The notes: generated from the sequence alone by a model not told the origin. Positions 48,673-61,337 are shown, counted from the stretch's first letter. The stretch: DNA of 64,000 nucleotides from Paralichthys olivaceus (GCF_024713975.1 NC_091096.1:22566458-22630457), one strand, 5' to 3'. Numbers and translations: made by a program.

Positions 48673-51600
48673 TGATGTTTTCTACTGTGTCTCAACACCT
48701 CTGTCTGTCTTTAGGGCTACCGTACCGGCTACGCGTACCGTTTCCCCGTCCTGCTGGAGCGATCACGGATGCGGAGGGAGGTGGAGGTGCCTGCGACCGT
48801 CACAGCCTATCACCAGTTTGATGACGATGGAGTCCACCCAGCTCTGAGGCAGAACCCTTTTGCACAGCGCCAGCAGCAGGAGAGGACCCGATGGCTCAAC
48901 ACCCCCAACACCTACCAAAAAGTCAACCAAGAGCAAACTAGTCCTGGACACCAGCGCGCCACTGTGAGGCTCCTGGAGATTTATTACATAGGCCACACTA
49001 TAGGAGTTTAAGAACTGTCTAAAATTAAGTTGCAAACCACATATGTAAAAGTAATTGTGATTTTCCCAAATGGAATCCAAAAAATAAGTGTTCATTGCAA
49101 CATCTGCAATATTGTGTAGACTTTGGTTCATTGTGGCCATTGTGACCAAAGAGTTGTTGCAGTGTTTCCCACTCTAAGGCCCTTTTTAGACATGAACCTC
49201 GGAAAATGTGGGACTGGACATTGTCTGGAGTTTGCCCTTCACATATCAAATCCGTTTATTTATAAAGTACATTTAAAAACATCCACAATGCAGAACGCAG
49301 CAGGAGATTGTCTGAGTCAGACACGTTCACAGCAACAGGAACATTCAGGCAAGGGGTGGAGCCTAGGTAGAGCATGCAGGAGGCAGAACATGATCAAGTT
49401 TTAGTTTGCAGCACATGCACACTGGTATCGGTCTTGATCACCAAAACCTCTCAAATCTCATTGTCTTTGCATGTTGACATGCCCTCTACATGTATGATAC
49501 CGTTTATCCTGAGATATTTGTATTCTTTTGTTTTTTCGGCTTTCTGTCTGTCACATGTAGGAACCCTCACCACTTATTCCCTTTGACATTTTCCTGCTGT
49601 ATTCTCATGGGCTCACTTGCACATTTTGCGGAAATTTTACTAGGTGGCTGGCAGGAAAATTTACATACAGCTTCTCAGGATAAATTCTGAATAATGTGGG
49701 GAGGTCATTGCAAGTCTGAGAGCAGCTTACTCATGAGAGATAAGTGGACTTTATGTAGATGTAATTTAAAAAAAGCTGGAGGGGGTTGGGTCAGAGCCAG
49801 AAATGAGATGAATATAAGCTGCGAGGAGAGAAGCGAGAAAGTGGTGGAAGCTTGCTGAGGTCTGTTGACTGCTACTCAGAGGAGGAAGACACATGGTGAT
49901 TTTACCGAGAGTATTTCTGTATCGAAGCTAAACCTATTCAAATGGAGGTTGATGAAGATGAAGGTGCATTTGTTTTATTTCAATGCATTTGGAAAGAGTG
50001 ATTAGTCCTCCAGCGAGAAAGACAATGTGAGTCTGATTGGCTAACATCAGTGGGAGGAGTTTGGCTCTCCCTCTCTGTTGTCTCTCCTCCTCTGTCCCTC
50101 CCACTGGCCCCTCTCTCTCATCTCTGCATTGCAGGGAAAACACTGTGTCAAAAAGACCACTGCAGTGAAGAGCCTGCCATCTGGTGGCCAAATATAAACC
50201 ATAGGTTCAGTCTGCTTCACATAAACTTTAAGCACAGAAGTGTTGTTTACCTTTGCAACAGTTGTGATCCTCTACATATCATAAGCTCATAGGCTAATTC
50301 ATATTTTGAATGGATTATGAGATCTTGTTTTACTGTTGATCATCTCTCCCTCAGTGGTTGAAGGCAGAAGAGGTGACACAAGCTGGCAGCACGTCCATCA
50401 AGACAGAGAACCCAAACCTGTTTGTGCCTCTGTTCACCAACCCTCAGGAGGTGATTGAGACACGAAACAAGGTAACTGTCCCCTGCTCGCACAAATCTGA
50501 TCTTTCCTTAGTGCATTCTTTCATATGAATCCACAATGTTTGCATGAAATGTTGCCTCCTCAGATCCGACAGCAGAACCGTCAGGACATGAAGACAGCAG
50601 GGCCACAATCTCAAGTCCTTGCCAGCGTCATAACAGAGGACAGTCCTCCGGTAAACTGCAAATTCTCTCTGCTCGCCTCATCTGTTTTCCTGCTCTTGAA
50701 CTGCAACGTTAAAAGCTTTTGTGTCACTGCTTGTGTGTTAGTCTCCCGTCAGCCCACCCAAAGTTCCACCAGAGCCAGAACCTCCCAACCCCTTCAACCA
50801 GCTGACGGACCAGGAGCTGGACGAGTACCGCAAGGAAGTGCAGAGGAAACAGGACGGAGGGACTGATGGTAAAGTCAATTCAACTCAACTTGCTGCTGCT
50901 GAAATGACTAACTCACTCTGTGCTAATCAATCGGCATAAACAGTACAATAATTTCCTTGGTATAGACTGTAGATATGCTAACTCTTATGTTTTGAACTAG
51001 ATTATTATTTCTAACTGTAGTGTCAGAAGAGTAAATAGATTTGGTTTAAAGTCATATAGTCATATAGCATGTGGACACTTGAATATTATACAGTATGTTA
51101 TAGTTAAACATCTTTTTCCTCATGAGGACTGTTTTGAATAGAGTGGTGCTCAATGTAGAACCCAGTTTGTTAGCAAGTTAACGTTGAGTGTTTTAAATGC
51201 ATGTAGTTTAAAAATCAAATAAAGACAAACAACAGTCCAACAAATTATTTTAAAAAACTGGAAAAATAAAATGCTTTTCTATATTTTTAGTAATTGAAAG
51301 TCGCTGAGCACTCATTCGCTTTTAGTTTTTATGACTCTGGCGGATTAGATCTGGTCAGGCTGAGAAATTGTGGAACTATGGTGAGAAATGATTGAATGCT
51401 TTTGTACTGATTAAAATGATGACAGGTCATCCCTTCCAAACGAAGCTATGAAATTATAGGAGAGTGGAGCAGTCCGTCAAATCATGCCCACTTTAGATTA
51501 GAGCTCCAGACAGACAACCTCTGTATAGGTGGACTGTAGGTGTGCACAGGCTTTAAGTGAAAACCATTAAGTGTAATATTTCTGTTTGAAACTTATTTTA

Positions 51601-54010
51601 ATAATTAACCAACGTTCTTGTATTCCTTCAGATTATAAACTCATTGGAGAATCTGTCATTGTCTTTTGTCAATCTCAAAGCTCACAGGAGTGTCCACATT
51701 CTTTTGATTATATAGCAAAGACATAAAGCTATTTCAATATGCCTTCCCTCAATTTCACCAGTAAAGCATTGTGTGCTGTCTTCTATACACCTTAAAGGTG
51801 CTTTGTGTAACTCCTCCAAAAACAAATAACTCCAAATAAAAATATCCCCAATTTGTATTATTATCTGTTACTGTAGAATGTGAAATCTAATTTGTTCCAT
51901 CTTTTACCCCTCTCAGTTTGTGTCATAAAGCAGCACAGAGAACCAAAGAGGTTTTTGATCATCCTTATGATTTAAAGGTCCAGTGTGTAAGATTTAGGTG
52001 AAAGGGATCTATTGGCAGAAATTTAATGTAGAATAATTCTCATGATGTTTTCACTAGTTCGTTTCATCTAAGATGTATGAATTGTAGTTTTCTTTACCCC
52101 AGAAAAGGCCATTTATATTTAAATACTTTATATTTACATTGAGGGGTCCTCTCTACGGAGGCTGCCATGTTTTTTACATTAGTCCAGACTGAACAAACTA
52201 AAACCTTTTGAGTTTTTATGACAACTGAAGCTACCACAGGTTCTTTTACATGTTTGGAAGGAGAGGGTGAGGTTAGGGTTGTTCAGCTGCAACATGCAAC
52301 TTCAACACTAGATATCACTAAATTCTACACACTGTACCTTTAACAAGTCAAATCTGTAGAAAAATTTAAAAAAGGAAAAGCCCTACACAGAGCTCCTTTA
52401 GCAAACTCTGTTTCATTTCTGACTCCTGTGTGTAAAAAGTCTTCACTTCTCTTTTGCCTCACAAATTTAACTTTTCACAGCTGACCCTTCACTGTCCCTC
52501 ACATGTGTGTCTGTGTGTGTATTTGTGCAAGTAGAGGAGGAGGTGGCAAATGACAAGGAGTCTTCCCCTGCTGCCTCCCCCACAAAGGGCCCTCCGCTCA
52601 GCCCCCCTCCTCTCTCAGGTGAGGCTCGGCAGAGCTCTAATAACCGTCTGCCCTGCTCGCCTCGCTTTCTGGCTATCTGACCAGCAGCCTGAGTTTCTGC
52701 CTCTCATGCTTCACACACTCACTGACATCCATGATACTCCTCTTCATCAGTTGATACTGTTCAGTTCTCTCAGTTCAGTCAGAGACAACTGGGCAATAAA
52801 GTCGTTGCTTTTTGTATAGTCACACAAAATTGCCTTTTAGATAAAGATGGGCTGCTTTATTTTTTTCTTTACAACATTTTACTTAATAAGCAACAGAGTG
52901 AAAATAACACATTTAGTTATGACTTTAAAATGTAAACGATATCATTGTGACTCACCTCAGATGGTGCCAGTGATCATTTATGTCAGATATCATCTGGAGT
53001 AACATGGAGTGTCAGGATTAGTTGGTATGTGTGACATTTTTTTCTCATGATAGACATTTAACATAGCACAGGTGTAGACCAACACCTGAGCTGTGTCCAG
53101 TGTGCTGCATCCTTCGGAGGACAAGGTCTAGGAGGCCCATGAAAGCAATGTAGACCTTGACCGCTGAACCGAAATGAGACGTGCAAGTTCCACCTTTATC
53201 GTGAATGATCCCCTGTTGGAGCTTTCATTTCTCATGGATGAAAAGACGCATTTGAAGGAGCCTTCAAAATGGGACAGTCTAGTCGCGCTGCTGTGATGCA
53301 ATTGGTCTTTACATGCAACCTCCGAAGGATGGGGCCCCTGAATAGAAAAACAGACTCATGCAAATGGAATCCAGCCATTTTTTATGTTATAAGTTACACC
53401 TCTGTGGCTGTAACTGTTTGATTTACATTTTCTACATCTTTCTACATTTTCTCTATAAGTAAATCCATCTGTCTGTGTACCTACTGTATCTGTTGTACTC
53501 TCTCCCTCTGTGTCTGTCTGTCCTTTTCTGTGTTACTCCACACTGATTCTTAGGGCACACTTCTGGTGCTTTGGTCTTGTCTCACTAGTAAGTACAGAGA
53601 AACCATATGACAACCCACTTCTCCTTATGCAAGCATGTTCATCTGCAGCAACATGTGTATCATGTGGCTTCGCAGCGCCACCCCTCTCGAAGCCTTCTCT
53701 CTGATATCTGACAAATGCTTTTCTTTTCTTTCTCTCTACAATACTTTGAGCAGAGGAGGTGAAGACCGAATCTCCAGCCATACAGAACGGAGGCGAGGAG
53801 GAGAAGCAGACGACAGAAGAGCTGGAGAAAAGCATGAAGGCCCTCTCGACCAATGACACCTCCTCCACCCCTGCCGCTCCCCCGGCCAAACCACAAGGTG
53901 GCACCCCAGATGGTTCTCCCTCCAAGTCCCCTTCCAAGAAGAAAAAGAAGTTCAAGCCACCGTCGTTCCTGAAAAAGAGCAAGAAGCAGAAGGAGAAAGC
54001 AGAGACCTGA
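42800..54010 (+). CDS. add2: Beta-adducin, complete as read (671 residues)
   Basis: Membrane-skeleton protein that caps actin barbed ends and recruits spectrin to actin. Exons: 42800-42946, 43470-43611, 44460-44611, 44949-45029, 45830-45979, 46287-46430, 46660-46758, 47178-47354, 48715-48963, 50355-50471, 50564-50650, 50742-50868, 52532-52618, 53754-54010; 2016 nt in one frame. Head domain with aldolase-II fold: [92 protein letters not shown]. Neck: [33 protein letters not shown]. Tail: [20 protein letters not shown] and a C-terminal MARCKS-related basic domain ([32 protein letters not shown]) that in the family binds calmodulin and is a PKC target. Beta rather than alpha rests on the neighbouring figla. 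The first 35-40 residues ([19 protein letters not shown]) do not resemble the usual N-terminus. Confidence 0.93.
46768..46855 (+). repeat. (CA)n/(CACG)n microsatellite directly after an add2 donor
   Basis: Begins within about 6 bp of the exon ending at 46758 (CAG|GTCTAACACAC). The donor's +3 to +6 bases (CTAA) are poor, and the repeat immediately downstream is one of the few cues left. Confidence 0.85.
48642..48668 (+). repeat. (GA)n microsatellite near an add2 acceptor
   Basis: About 13 GA units, 46 bp upstream of the acceptor at 48714, in the zone where the branch point is expected. Confidence 0.85.
51972..52343 (-). mobile_element. MITE, TTAA-flanked family, copy C
   Basis: TTAAAGGTCCAGTGTGTAAG at the left and TTCTACACACTGTACCTTTAA-type right end, opposite orientation to copies A and B. 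In the add2 intron before the exon at 52532. Confidence 0.75.
53088..53352 (+). mobile_element. MITE, hAT-like family 2, copy 2
   Basis: GAGCTGTGTCCAGTGTGCTG plus CATCCTTCGGAGGAC at the left; CCTCCGAAGGATGGGGCCCC at the right is its inverted counterpart. Related to 21677-22180. In the last add2 intron. Confidence 0.6.
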
Positions 54011-54293
54011 GGCGTCCACACACACCAGACCTTGGTGAAATACTACTGTGAAATGTTTCTTAGCGTATGACATAGGAGTAGCAGATGGAGTCAACCACAT
54101 CAGATCTGTTCACAGAGTTAAGATGTCAGTCACAGACACAGTGTACTAAACTCACGCTCACATGCTTTTCTGTAAACTGTTACTAATTTGATCGATGTGG
54201 TTATTCATCTTAAACAGGTTAGGAACTCTTATTTTCACAAGACTATTTGACCAAGGGTTGGATACAAGGCAACATTTTGACACACTATTACTT

Positions 54294-54294
<1 letters not shown>

Positions 54295-54385
<91 letters not shown>
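54295..54385 (+). repeat. (AC)45 microsatellite in add2 3' UTR
   Basis: About 90 bp of pure AC dinucleotide, the longest simple repeat in the window. Confidence 0.97.
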
Positions 54386-54386
<1 letters not shown>

Positions 54387-54439
54387 CATTTTTGTACTTC
54401 TATCTTAGTGAGGACACTCATCAGCATAATGCATTCCCT

Positions 54440-54520
54440 TACCCCTTACCCTAACCTTATCCATCACAACTAAATACCTAACCCTAATCCTAACCTAAAC
54501 CTAATTCTAACCCTAAAAAA
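54440..54520 (+). repeat. Degenerate CTAACCC-rich stretch
   Basis: TTACCCTAACC, CTAACCCTAATCCTAACC and AATTCTAACCCTAA variants resemble the vertebrate telomere unit on the C-rich strand. Together with flanking GTGAGGAC phrases it looks like part of a dispersed fish repeat rather than a true telomere relic. Confidence 0.55.
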
Positions 54521-55425
54521 CAAGTCTTTACCCACAAACAGCCCATTGAAAAAGTGAGGACTGGCCAAAATCTCCTAACTTCACATAAGGCCTATGCTCA
54601 AAATGGTCCTCAGAAAGATAAAACTACAAGAGTCTGTGTATTACTCTTATTTTCACCTGCTGTGCTACCAAACCATGACTTGACTTCATTGTATGTGAAT
54701 TCAGACATGTTTGTTGTTTTTCACACTGGGATCAGACGGTGGTCCTGTTCACTTACAGCTAAGAATTTCTTTCTTTTCTTCTCCACACCTTTTGAAGACA
54801 TGGTGGAAGTTCAGTTATGAATTATGCACCCCTTATCCATGTATAGGCACTTGACACATGTATATTGACATTCTAGTATGATGCATTTGTCCATCATCTT
54901 CTAGTCATACTTTGGTTCTAGTTATCAGATAGATGTTGCAGGTAGATGTGAGCACCGGTGCAGTACATGTAGAAATATACTGATAGCTACTGATTGTGCT
55001 CTTCTGAATGCTGGTCTGTGTAAAATGCTCAGCCTATCGACTTTGTTACAGCAGGGATGAACATGACAAAAGAACGCAGGGGTAAATAAACTGGCTCGCA
55101 ACAAAACACAAGCCGCTATAAATGCCACTATTACCAAAAAATAAAGCATAAATAATTTGTTGCTTGTCAATGCAGTTTGAAACCCAGTTATAGAAGATAC
55201 TGAAGGTACTGAACATTCCACTTTTTTTCCTTGATTTCTTTTCAACGTATGTGTGCAAATTACTTCGAAACAGTAATTATTTTCGTCTCAACCAGTAGCT
55301 GTTATCAAAATGCTGATGTGTGATGTTTGCCCATGGTTTTAATTTATTTTATATTAGAATGTATAGGTGAGTGTTGCAAGGTTACCATTTATCAGTCATT
55401 AAAGATGAAGTTTGATTTGAAACCA

Positions 55426-55941
55426 ACTGGACGTGTAGTTTATTCTCATCTTTCTTTGCTTGATTGTCTTTTTTTTCCTTCACTTTTGTTTGTGCTATAA
55501 TAATTAAATTAAAGCTGCCTTAAAGGCCTCACAGTGCCACAAATGAATGTTTACACACAGGACATAGTACTAGTATGTATTTATTGAAGAACAGTACTTG
55601 CAGAGAATAAATGATGGCGTGTACAACATGAGCAGGTGCTAATGGCGTATAAAAGAATAATGCATGTAAACTGAACACACCAGACCATAGACTGTATATA
55701 AAAACAAGACCCATGGCTGGTGATGCTGTACAGTTGAAGTATCGCCTCCAGTTCGTTAGGGGCGCTGTAACGTAGATAATTCACCGGAAACTCGTCTAAC
55801 AAACACAAAAGACTACATCGCTGAGTGGTAGCCATTAGCATTGAGGAAATCCAGACGACACGCAGTGGAAATATTTCTAACAAAACGGGCTGTCTGCGGT
55901 GCTTCCTCTATAGAAAGAGTCCCATTTGAGCTGTTTGTAAA
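55426..55941 (+). promoter_or_regulatory. add2-snrnp27 spacer and snrnp27 promoter/5' leader
   Basis: Only about 540 bp separate the add2 poly(A) signal from the snrnp27 ATG. The last 200 bp are richer in CpG (GGGGCGCTGTAACGTAGATA, ACTCGTCTAAC, CCAGACGACACGCAG). No TATA box at a fitting distance. No other gene is visible. Confidence 0.5.
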
Positions 55942-58900
55942 ATGGGCAGGAGCAGGAGCCGAAGTCCACCGAGACGAGGTAAGAAACTACAGGTAGCTAA
56001 TCAGGCAGCTAATCAGGCTAACGTTACACCGACGCACGACGAGCTGTACGTTTGTACCACAGGAACAAAGCTAATGCTAAATGTGAGAATGTGTTAATTT
56101 ACTTATATCATTTCTGTAACAGAGTCTTTACACAACAAACGTGACTAATGTGTAGTATCCAAAGACGTTAGTTACAATCACAAGTCTCTACAGCTGACGT
56201 CACACACTGGCGACATGAATTTAAAAGCGGCGTGATATTATAGATTTGATTTGTTTAACGGTAGCTACTCTGTGTTTGAGGTGTGTGAGTGTGAATGGCA
56301 TCAGGAGGTGATAGATTAATAGGCTTTATACAGCTCAAACAGTACAGCTGAGGATGATGGGGAAATTGGCTGCTGAACCAGCGGAAACCGCCTATATATA
56401 TATATATAATTACTTTGACAATATAGTACACCCTGTCTTATAAAGGAAATTAATAGACACAGGCCAGTGTGTCTCCATGTTAGCGTTGTTAGCCAACACG
56501 TGTAAACAATACTGCTTGCTATCCATTTCAAAGTATTTGTTTAGTTTAGGAACTCATGGATTAAAGTTGATTAAGTTTGAATAGCTCTTTAACCCCTGAC
56601 AATGTTATTCCAAGACTCTTTTAAGGCCAGCATATGGGATAACATCACACATTGATGTATAAATTGTACTACTAATCTACCAATTATTATCATTGTGCCT
56701 CAGGTTTATTCTGGCATCCAAAACTCTAAGTCCTTGGTTTGAGGAGATCCGACCGATTTTGGGTTCAATGTATCAGTATTTTATATTTTTTTAAATATTC
56801 ATTACAAAATATTCTTGAATGCTTTTTGGACCAAGTTTCAAGATAAACGTAAAGAAAGAAAGAAGAAAGAAATCTTGATTATACCTCACTATGGGTCCCG
56901 GACACACCTGTCATTAACATGTGGCTTTTGTATTCCGATCTCAAGTGGACAGCTTAACGTACACATTCTTTTAGCAATGTGAACGGCTGCACTAGATTTA
57001 TTCAGACTCACCTGACTCGTCTCTCTACCCCTCTTTCTCTCGCTGGTGCTGACACAAAGACACACACACACACACACAGAGTGACATCAGACTGCTCAGA
57101 TTGGGTAAAAACAACATAACTTGGTCTTGGTGAACAGAACCATTTGATTGTATAGAGCAGGGAGGTGAGATCTGATCCTATGAATGTGTGGCCACATTTT
57201 AATGCCAGGTGTGAACGCATGCCCTCAGAGCTGTCCACTTGTGTTCGCATCACAAAAACCATATGTTAATACCAGTCGTGTATGAGGCCTATCTATGTGT
57301 ATCATCAATAAGAATTATTTCCTAACAATGTATTGGTAGTTTCACAAAATTATCTTTTCTCCAGATTCACTAAGCCATCTAGCTGTAATCGTATTGCCTT
57401 GTGATAGTCATTTGAATTATATGGCTGTTAAAAGAAAACTCTTCACACAGCATTAACATAGGAATCATATGCTGCCAGTATAATTTGCTGTTAAGTTATA
57501 TGATTAATTCAAAACTTCCAAAGAAAATACTTTAAAATCATTTATGCATTAAAATTACCATTGCAGTTTGTGGATAGCAATATGTCCTGATTACAGCTAA
57601 AATCACGACAGTATTAGTTGTGGTATCATTTAAATAGTGATCTTATCTTCACTTTGCTGCAGAGAGAAGACGTTCCCGCTCAACGTCCCGGGACCGCGAG
57701 CGAAGGCGAAGGGAGAGGGAGCGATCTCGTTCCCGAGATCGGGACAGAGAGAGGCGCAGAAGCCGTTCGCGGTCTCCTCACAGGAGGCGTTCAAGGTGAG
57801 TTTTTCCAGGTTCCAAACAGGTTTTATTTTTGTGTACTTTTCTTTTTAGGTTTATGGCCTAAATAATTGTAATTGGTTGTTTACAAATGTCATTAAAAAA
57901 CACATATTTACCAGTGAGTGTTTTCCACCTACAAATATTAAGGTATTCCCTCTTTCAAATTGCGTATTACACACTTAAGGTTCTTTTTACCATTTGTAGA
58001 CAAGTACGTTTATCTGCAACCTGAATAGATTCAATCAAACCATGAACAACATGAATCACTTCAGTTGCAGAGGCGTCTGCCCTCAGTAGTTGTGATAACT
58101 CGTCCTGCAGCCATCTGTGCGTTCCCTCTGCAGGTCTCCGGGTCGACGTAATCGCTCCTCCTCCCTCTCTCCGACAAGACAAAAAGATAAAGATGCCAAG
58201 GAAAAGGCAGCAAAGTCCATTCAGATTTCAGGTATAATCAATATTCTTCTGACATACCATTTTCACAGAAACTAGGCCTGAAATGTGGCTTTCTGCACGT
58301 TTTCAACTTCGACATTTATGTTTCAGCAAAAAATGCCATGCTTTGTGTTTTTTAAACAGAGGAGGACATGCAGGGGAAAACAGAGGAGGAAATTGAGATG
58401 ATGAAACAGATGGGATTTGGTTCCTTCGATACAACTAAGGTGAGAATACAGAGGTGTCCTGTGTTATGCAGCCACAAGGAGGTGCAGTGTTTATTTCAGA
58501 TCAAGTTCATTGCATTCTTAAGCTGAACTGAATAGAGATACAAATATGTATGTTTCTGTGAGTCTGTTTAATGTACAATTCATCCACTATGATATGAGTT
58601 TCCACAAACACATCGTGAACATCAGCTAAAGTTGATAAACTGGTAGCCTCTGCTTGATTTTGTCATGTCATTTGGTGAAGGACTTTTTGATAACTGATAA
58701 GTGTTTGGTTTCTGCGCTTGATGACTGTAAATATTCTATTGAAATATATAAGAATGATCAATTAACAAGAAAAGCAATTTTAAATTGTAAAAATGAACTG
58801 CAGCTACAGATTAACATTCGTTGCATTGTATTTTGTTTATCCAGTTCAGCTGTACTTTGTAGTGTTGTGTTCCCTTTTGTATGTTTTAAATTTTGAAAGG

Positions 58901-59529
58901 CTCTAACAGCTTTTAAACCTTCCTAACAAATGAGTTTTATAAATAAAGGGTGCATAGAAGTCGAGCAGAGACAACATCTTATAAATGTCATTTTATAGCT
59001 GTAATGTGCATTTTGTTTTAAATGTGAGACGCAGCACTGTTTTTTTTAAACAGGGGAAGAAAACAGATGGATCAGTGAATGCATATGCTATCAATGTGTC
59101 CATGAAGAGAAAATACAGGTACGTAAACAACAACAAACAGTTTTAACTGTACAGATCTGTTTGTAGCTGTTTTATTTTACTGCCCATACACAGATTTGGA
59201 CAGATTTCATAAGCCTTTGTTTTATTATATTGTGATATTTTTAAGTTATTGTGTGCAGCCTGGTTGTCGTCAGGTTGCTGATTAAAACTACAATACAACT
59301 TTTCAGCCCCTCACAGCGAGCACTCTCCGCATCATCCACCATTACTGTAGCCAATCACCTCAGCAGGTGTTCCCATGCAGAGATTCCGGCTCTCCCATTG
59401 GTGCTCGATGATGTAATCTGCAAGTGTTGCGAGGGCAACAGTGATGTAATGTTTTCTTTGCATATTTTTTTTAGGCAGTATATGAACAGAAAAGGTGGAT
59501 TCAACAGACCACTGGACTTCATCGCCTGA
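55942..59529 (+). CDS. snrnp27: U4/U6.U5 tri-snRNP 27 kDa protein, complete
   Basis: Nuclear component of the tri-snRNP. The worm homologue influences 5' splice-site choice. Exons: 55942-55978, 57663-57795, 58134-58231, 58360-58439, 59054-59118, 59475-59529; GT-AG throughout; 155 residues, the same length as the human protein. Residues 1-60 are an arginine/serine domain ([40 protein letters not shown]). The C-terminal conserved block reads [40 protein letters not shown] and ends [13 protein letters not shown]. Met141, at the position reported as mutated in the worm snrp-27 splicing allele, is present just before NRKGG. It lies on the same strand as mxd1 and directly upstream of it, as in human. 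Confidence 0.97.
59300..59460. promoter_or_regulatory. Promoter-like island in last snrnp27 intron
   Basis: A GC-richer block in an otherwise AT-rich intron. It carries CCAAT at 59351-59355, an inverted CCAAT (ATTGG) at 59397-59401, TGATGTAAT at 59409-59417 and again at 59442-59450, and between them an imperfect palindrome GTTGCGAGGGCAAC (59426-59439) close to the RFX X-box form GTTGCC-n2-GGCAAC. Function is inferred only from motif clustering. Confidence 0.35.
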
Positions 59530-59756
59530 AAGCATCAGCAGCTCAGTGCGACAACCAAGACGAAGCGTACCTCTGTCCTCCCCTCACAGTGGCTGAGATT
59601 TGTGCTGTAACCTATTATTTCTCACTTTGCGTGGCGCAACAATTCTCTACAAGCCTTTTCACCAGTAAACACATATGTAAATAATAGTGCTGAGCTGAGT
59701 AGCAAGAAGACACAATGTACGGAGCTTTATTTTGTTGAAGTGTTTGTTCTATTTGA

Positions 59757-59762
59757 AATAAA
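59757..59762 (+). terminator. snrnp27 poly(A) signal
   Basis: AATAAA 228 bp after the snrnp27 stop codon, followed by TGTGTGTGTAA, a GU-rich downstream element. Confidence 0.75.
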
Positions 59763-60094
59763 AGCATTTTAAGGTGTTGCAGGTCTGACTATTAAATGTG
59801 TGTGTGTAATTCCATACTCAAGTGTCAGTTGGGTGTGTGAGTTGTGTTGAATGAGTTAATCATCTTTGTTGTTTTGTGTAATTGTGCCGGTTATTAGCCG
59901 GTTTCTAATCCGCTTTGTACTGTAGTGCAACCTAAATGATTTTATTTCCGTCCCATGTTCGTTGATGTCCAGGGTTAAACAGGACATTCGTGTCAATTCA
60001 AAATATTTGTTCCCTGCAGCTTTCCGCTGCCGTCATGTTTCTGGAACCTGTGGGCAGTGAGCATGCGCGGGGAGACGCTGTGCAAAAGGACAAA

Positions 60095-61337
60095 AACGGG
60101 ACCAATAAAAAACGAACATGTGAATCTGACCAATCCGCGATGAAGCGATAAGACAAACAACACTACGGGAGCCAATCGTCGCCATCCACCGTGAAGCAGC
60201 ATGGCAGAGGGGTGTGCGCTGTGTCGGCAGCGGGCGTTGTTTCTCCAGCTCGTGGGCGCTGCGGCCAATGAGTAGCAAGATTATTAGAAAGCAGCCAATC
60301 ACGACGCGGCAGTGTGTAACTCAGAAACTGTCGCCATTGCGGCTCCGCTGTAGCGGTGTTCCCGGATGTGAATTGGAACCAAAATGGCTGAGAAGAAGCC
60401 ACAGTAGCAGTCGGCGCGTACCCCCTCCCGATGACTGACGTCTAGCGCAACCAATAGTAGCTCAGGTTGTCAAACCCAGCATCCAATGGCAGCGCGGCAC
60501 ACAGGAGCTTTGTGGTGGAGGACGGTAGCTCTCCAGATCAACAAGCCTGTGTTTTGGACGCACTTTGATGAACAGCCGCTGTTTCTGTCGCTGATGTCAG
60601 TCGCTCTCTGCGTTTCCAGCGAGACGTGTCGCGCGTGAACTGCGGTAAACCAGCATATAAACTCAAAAGCAGCCTCGACACGCAGCCAGGAGCCGAGCAG
60701 GGTGGATGACAGCGTCGGTGGAACTTTAATGACAGCCAGCTTGTTTTTCTCTGACAGCTCACCTCAGGCAAGTCAACAAGACAGCGACCCTCGAGCTTCT
60801 TCACTTTCGAACCGAGACAGGAAGGCGTCTTCACCCTTACTCTGATAAACAGTCACGAGCGCAAACATTAGCCAACTTAGTTTATCCCTAAAACAGAACA
60901 CATACTCTATGGTTCTCGGCTTGTTTTTATTTTTTTTAAACTATTAAACAACCATCGTTTGGTTGTTTTTCACCTAGCCGCGTTTTTTGAAGAACTAGCT
61001 AAACAATATTAAGCTAACTCTGTTTTTCTGAAGCTGTCACAACTGTACAAGTGTTAGCACCAGCCTGAACTAGCACCAGCTAACACCATCCCATTCACCG
61101 GTTTGAGGACGAAAACCTGTTTGTCCCTCCAACCTCACCGGTGCGTTACACTTTGAATCAGCTCGTCTGACCCGCTGCAGGAGCGGACTCTCACCGTCAC
61201 CTCTCGCCTTTGGGAAGCGATCAGTGGAGGAGCAGCGAGCGGCCACCTGAGCGTCAGAGCTAGCGGGGGAGCAGGTTGTGTGCAGCCACGGAACCCCTCA
61301 TCGGACTGTTACATTATTATCGGTGTTATTGTTGAAA
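60095..61337 (+). promoter_or_regulatory. mxd1 promoter and 5' leader with seven CCAAT boxes
   Basis: CpG-rich. CCAAT occurs on the plus strand at 60102, 60130, 60172, 60265, 60295, 60451 and 60483, all in one orientation. A CRE-like TGACGTC is at 60436-60442, and a YY1-like AAAATGGCTG at about 60382. Downstream, 60500-61337 would be a long GC-rich 5' leader or contain the start site. The ORFs here show no recognisable protein. Confidence 0.6.

Larger units (their letters stand above)
54011..55425 (+). other. add2 3' UTR
   Basis: Follows the TGA at 54008-54010. An ATTAAA poly(A) signal variant at 55398-55403 is the best candidate 3' end. The UTR would include a very long CA repeat and a degenerate telomere-like stretch. 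Confidence 0.55.

Noticed and set aside
48769..49149. Minus-strand 128-codon ORF over an add2 exon
   Set aside because: Antisense shadow of the adducin coding exon at 48715-48963.
54440..54520. True interstitial telomere marking a chromosome fusion
   Set aside because: Units are irregular and few, and embedded in phrases typical of a dispersed fish repeat.
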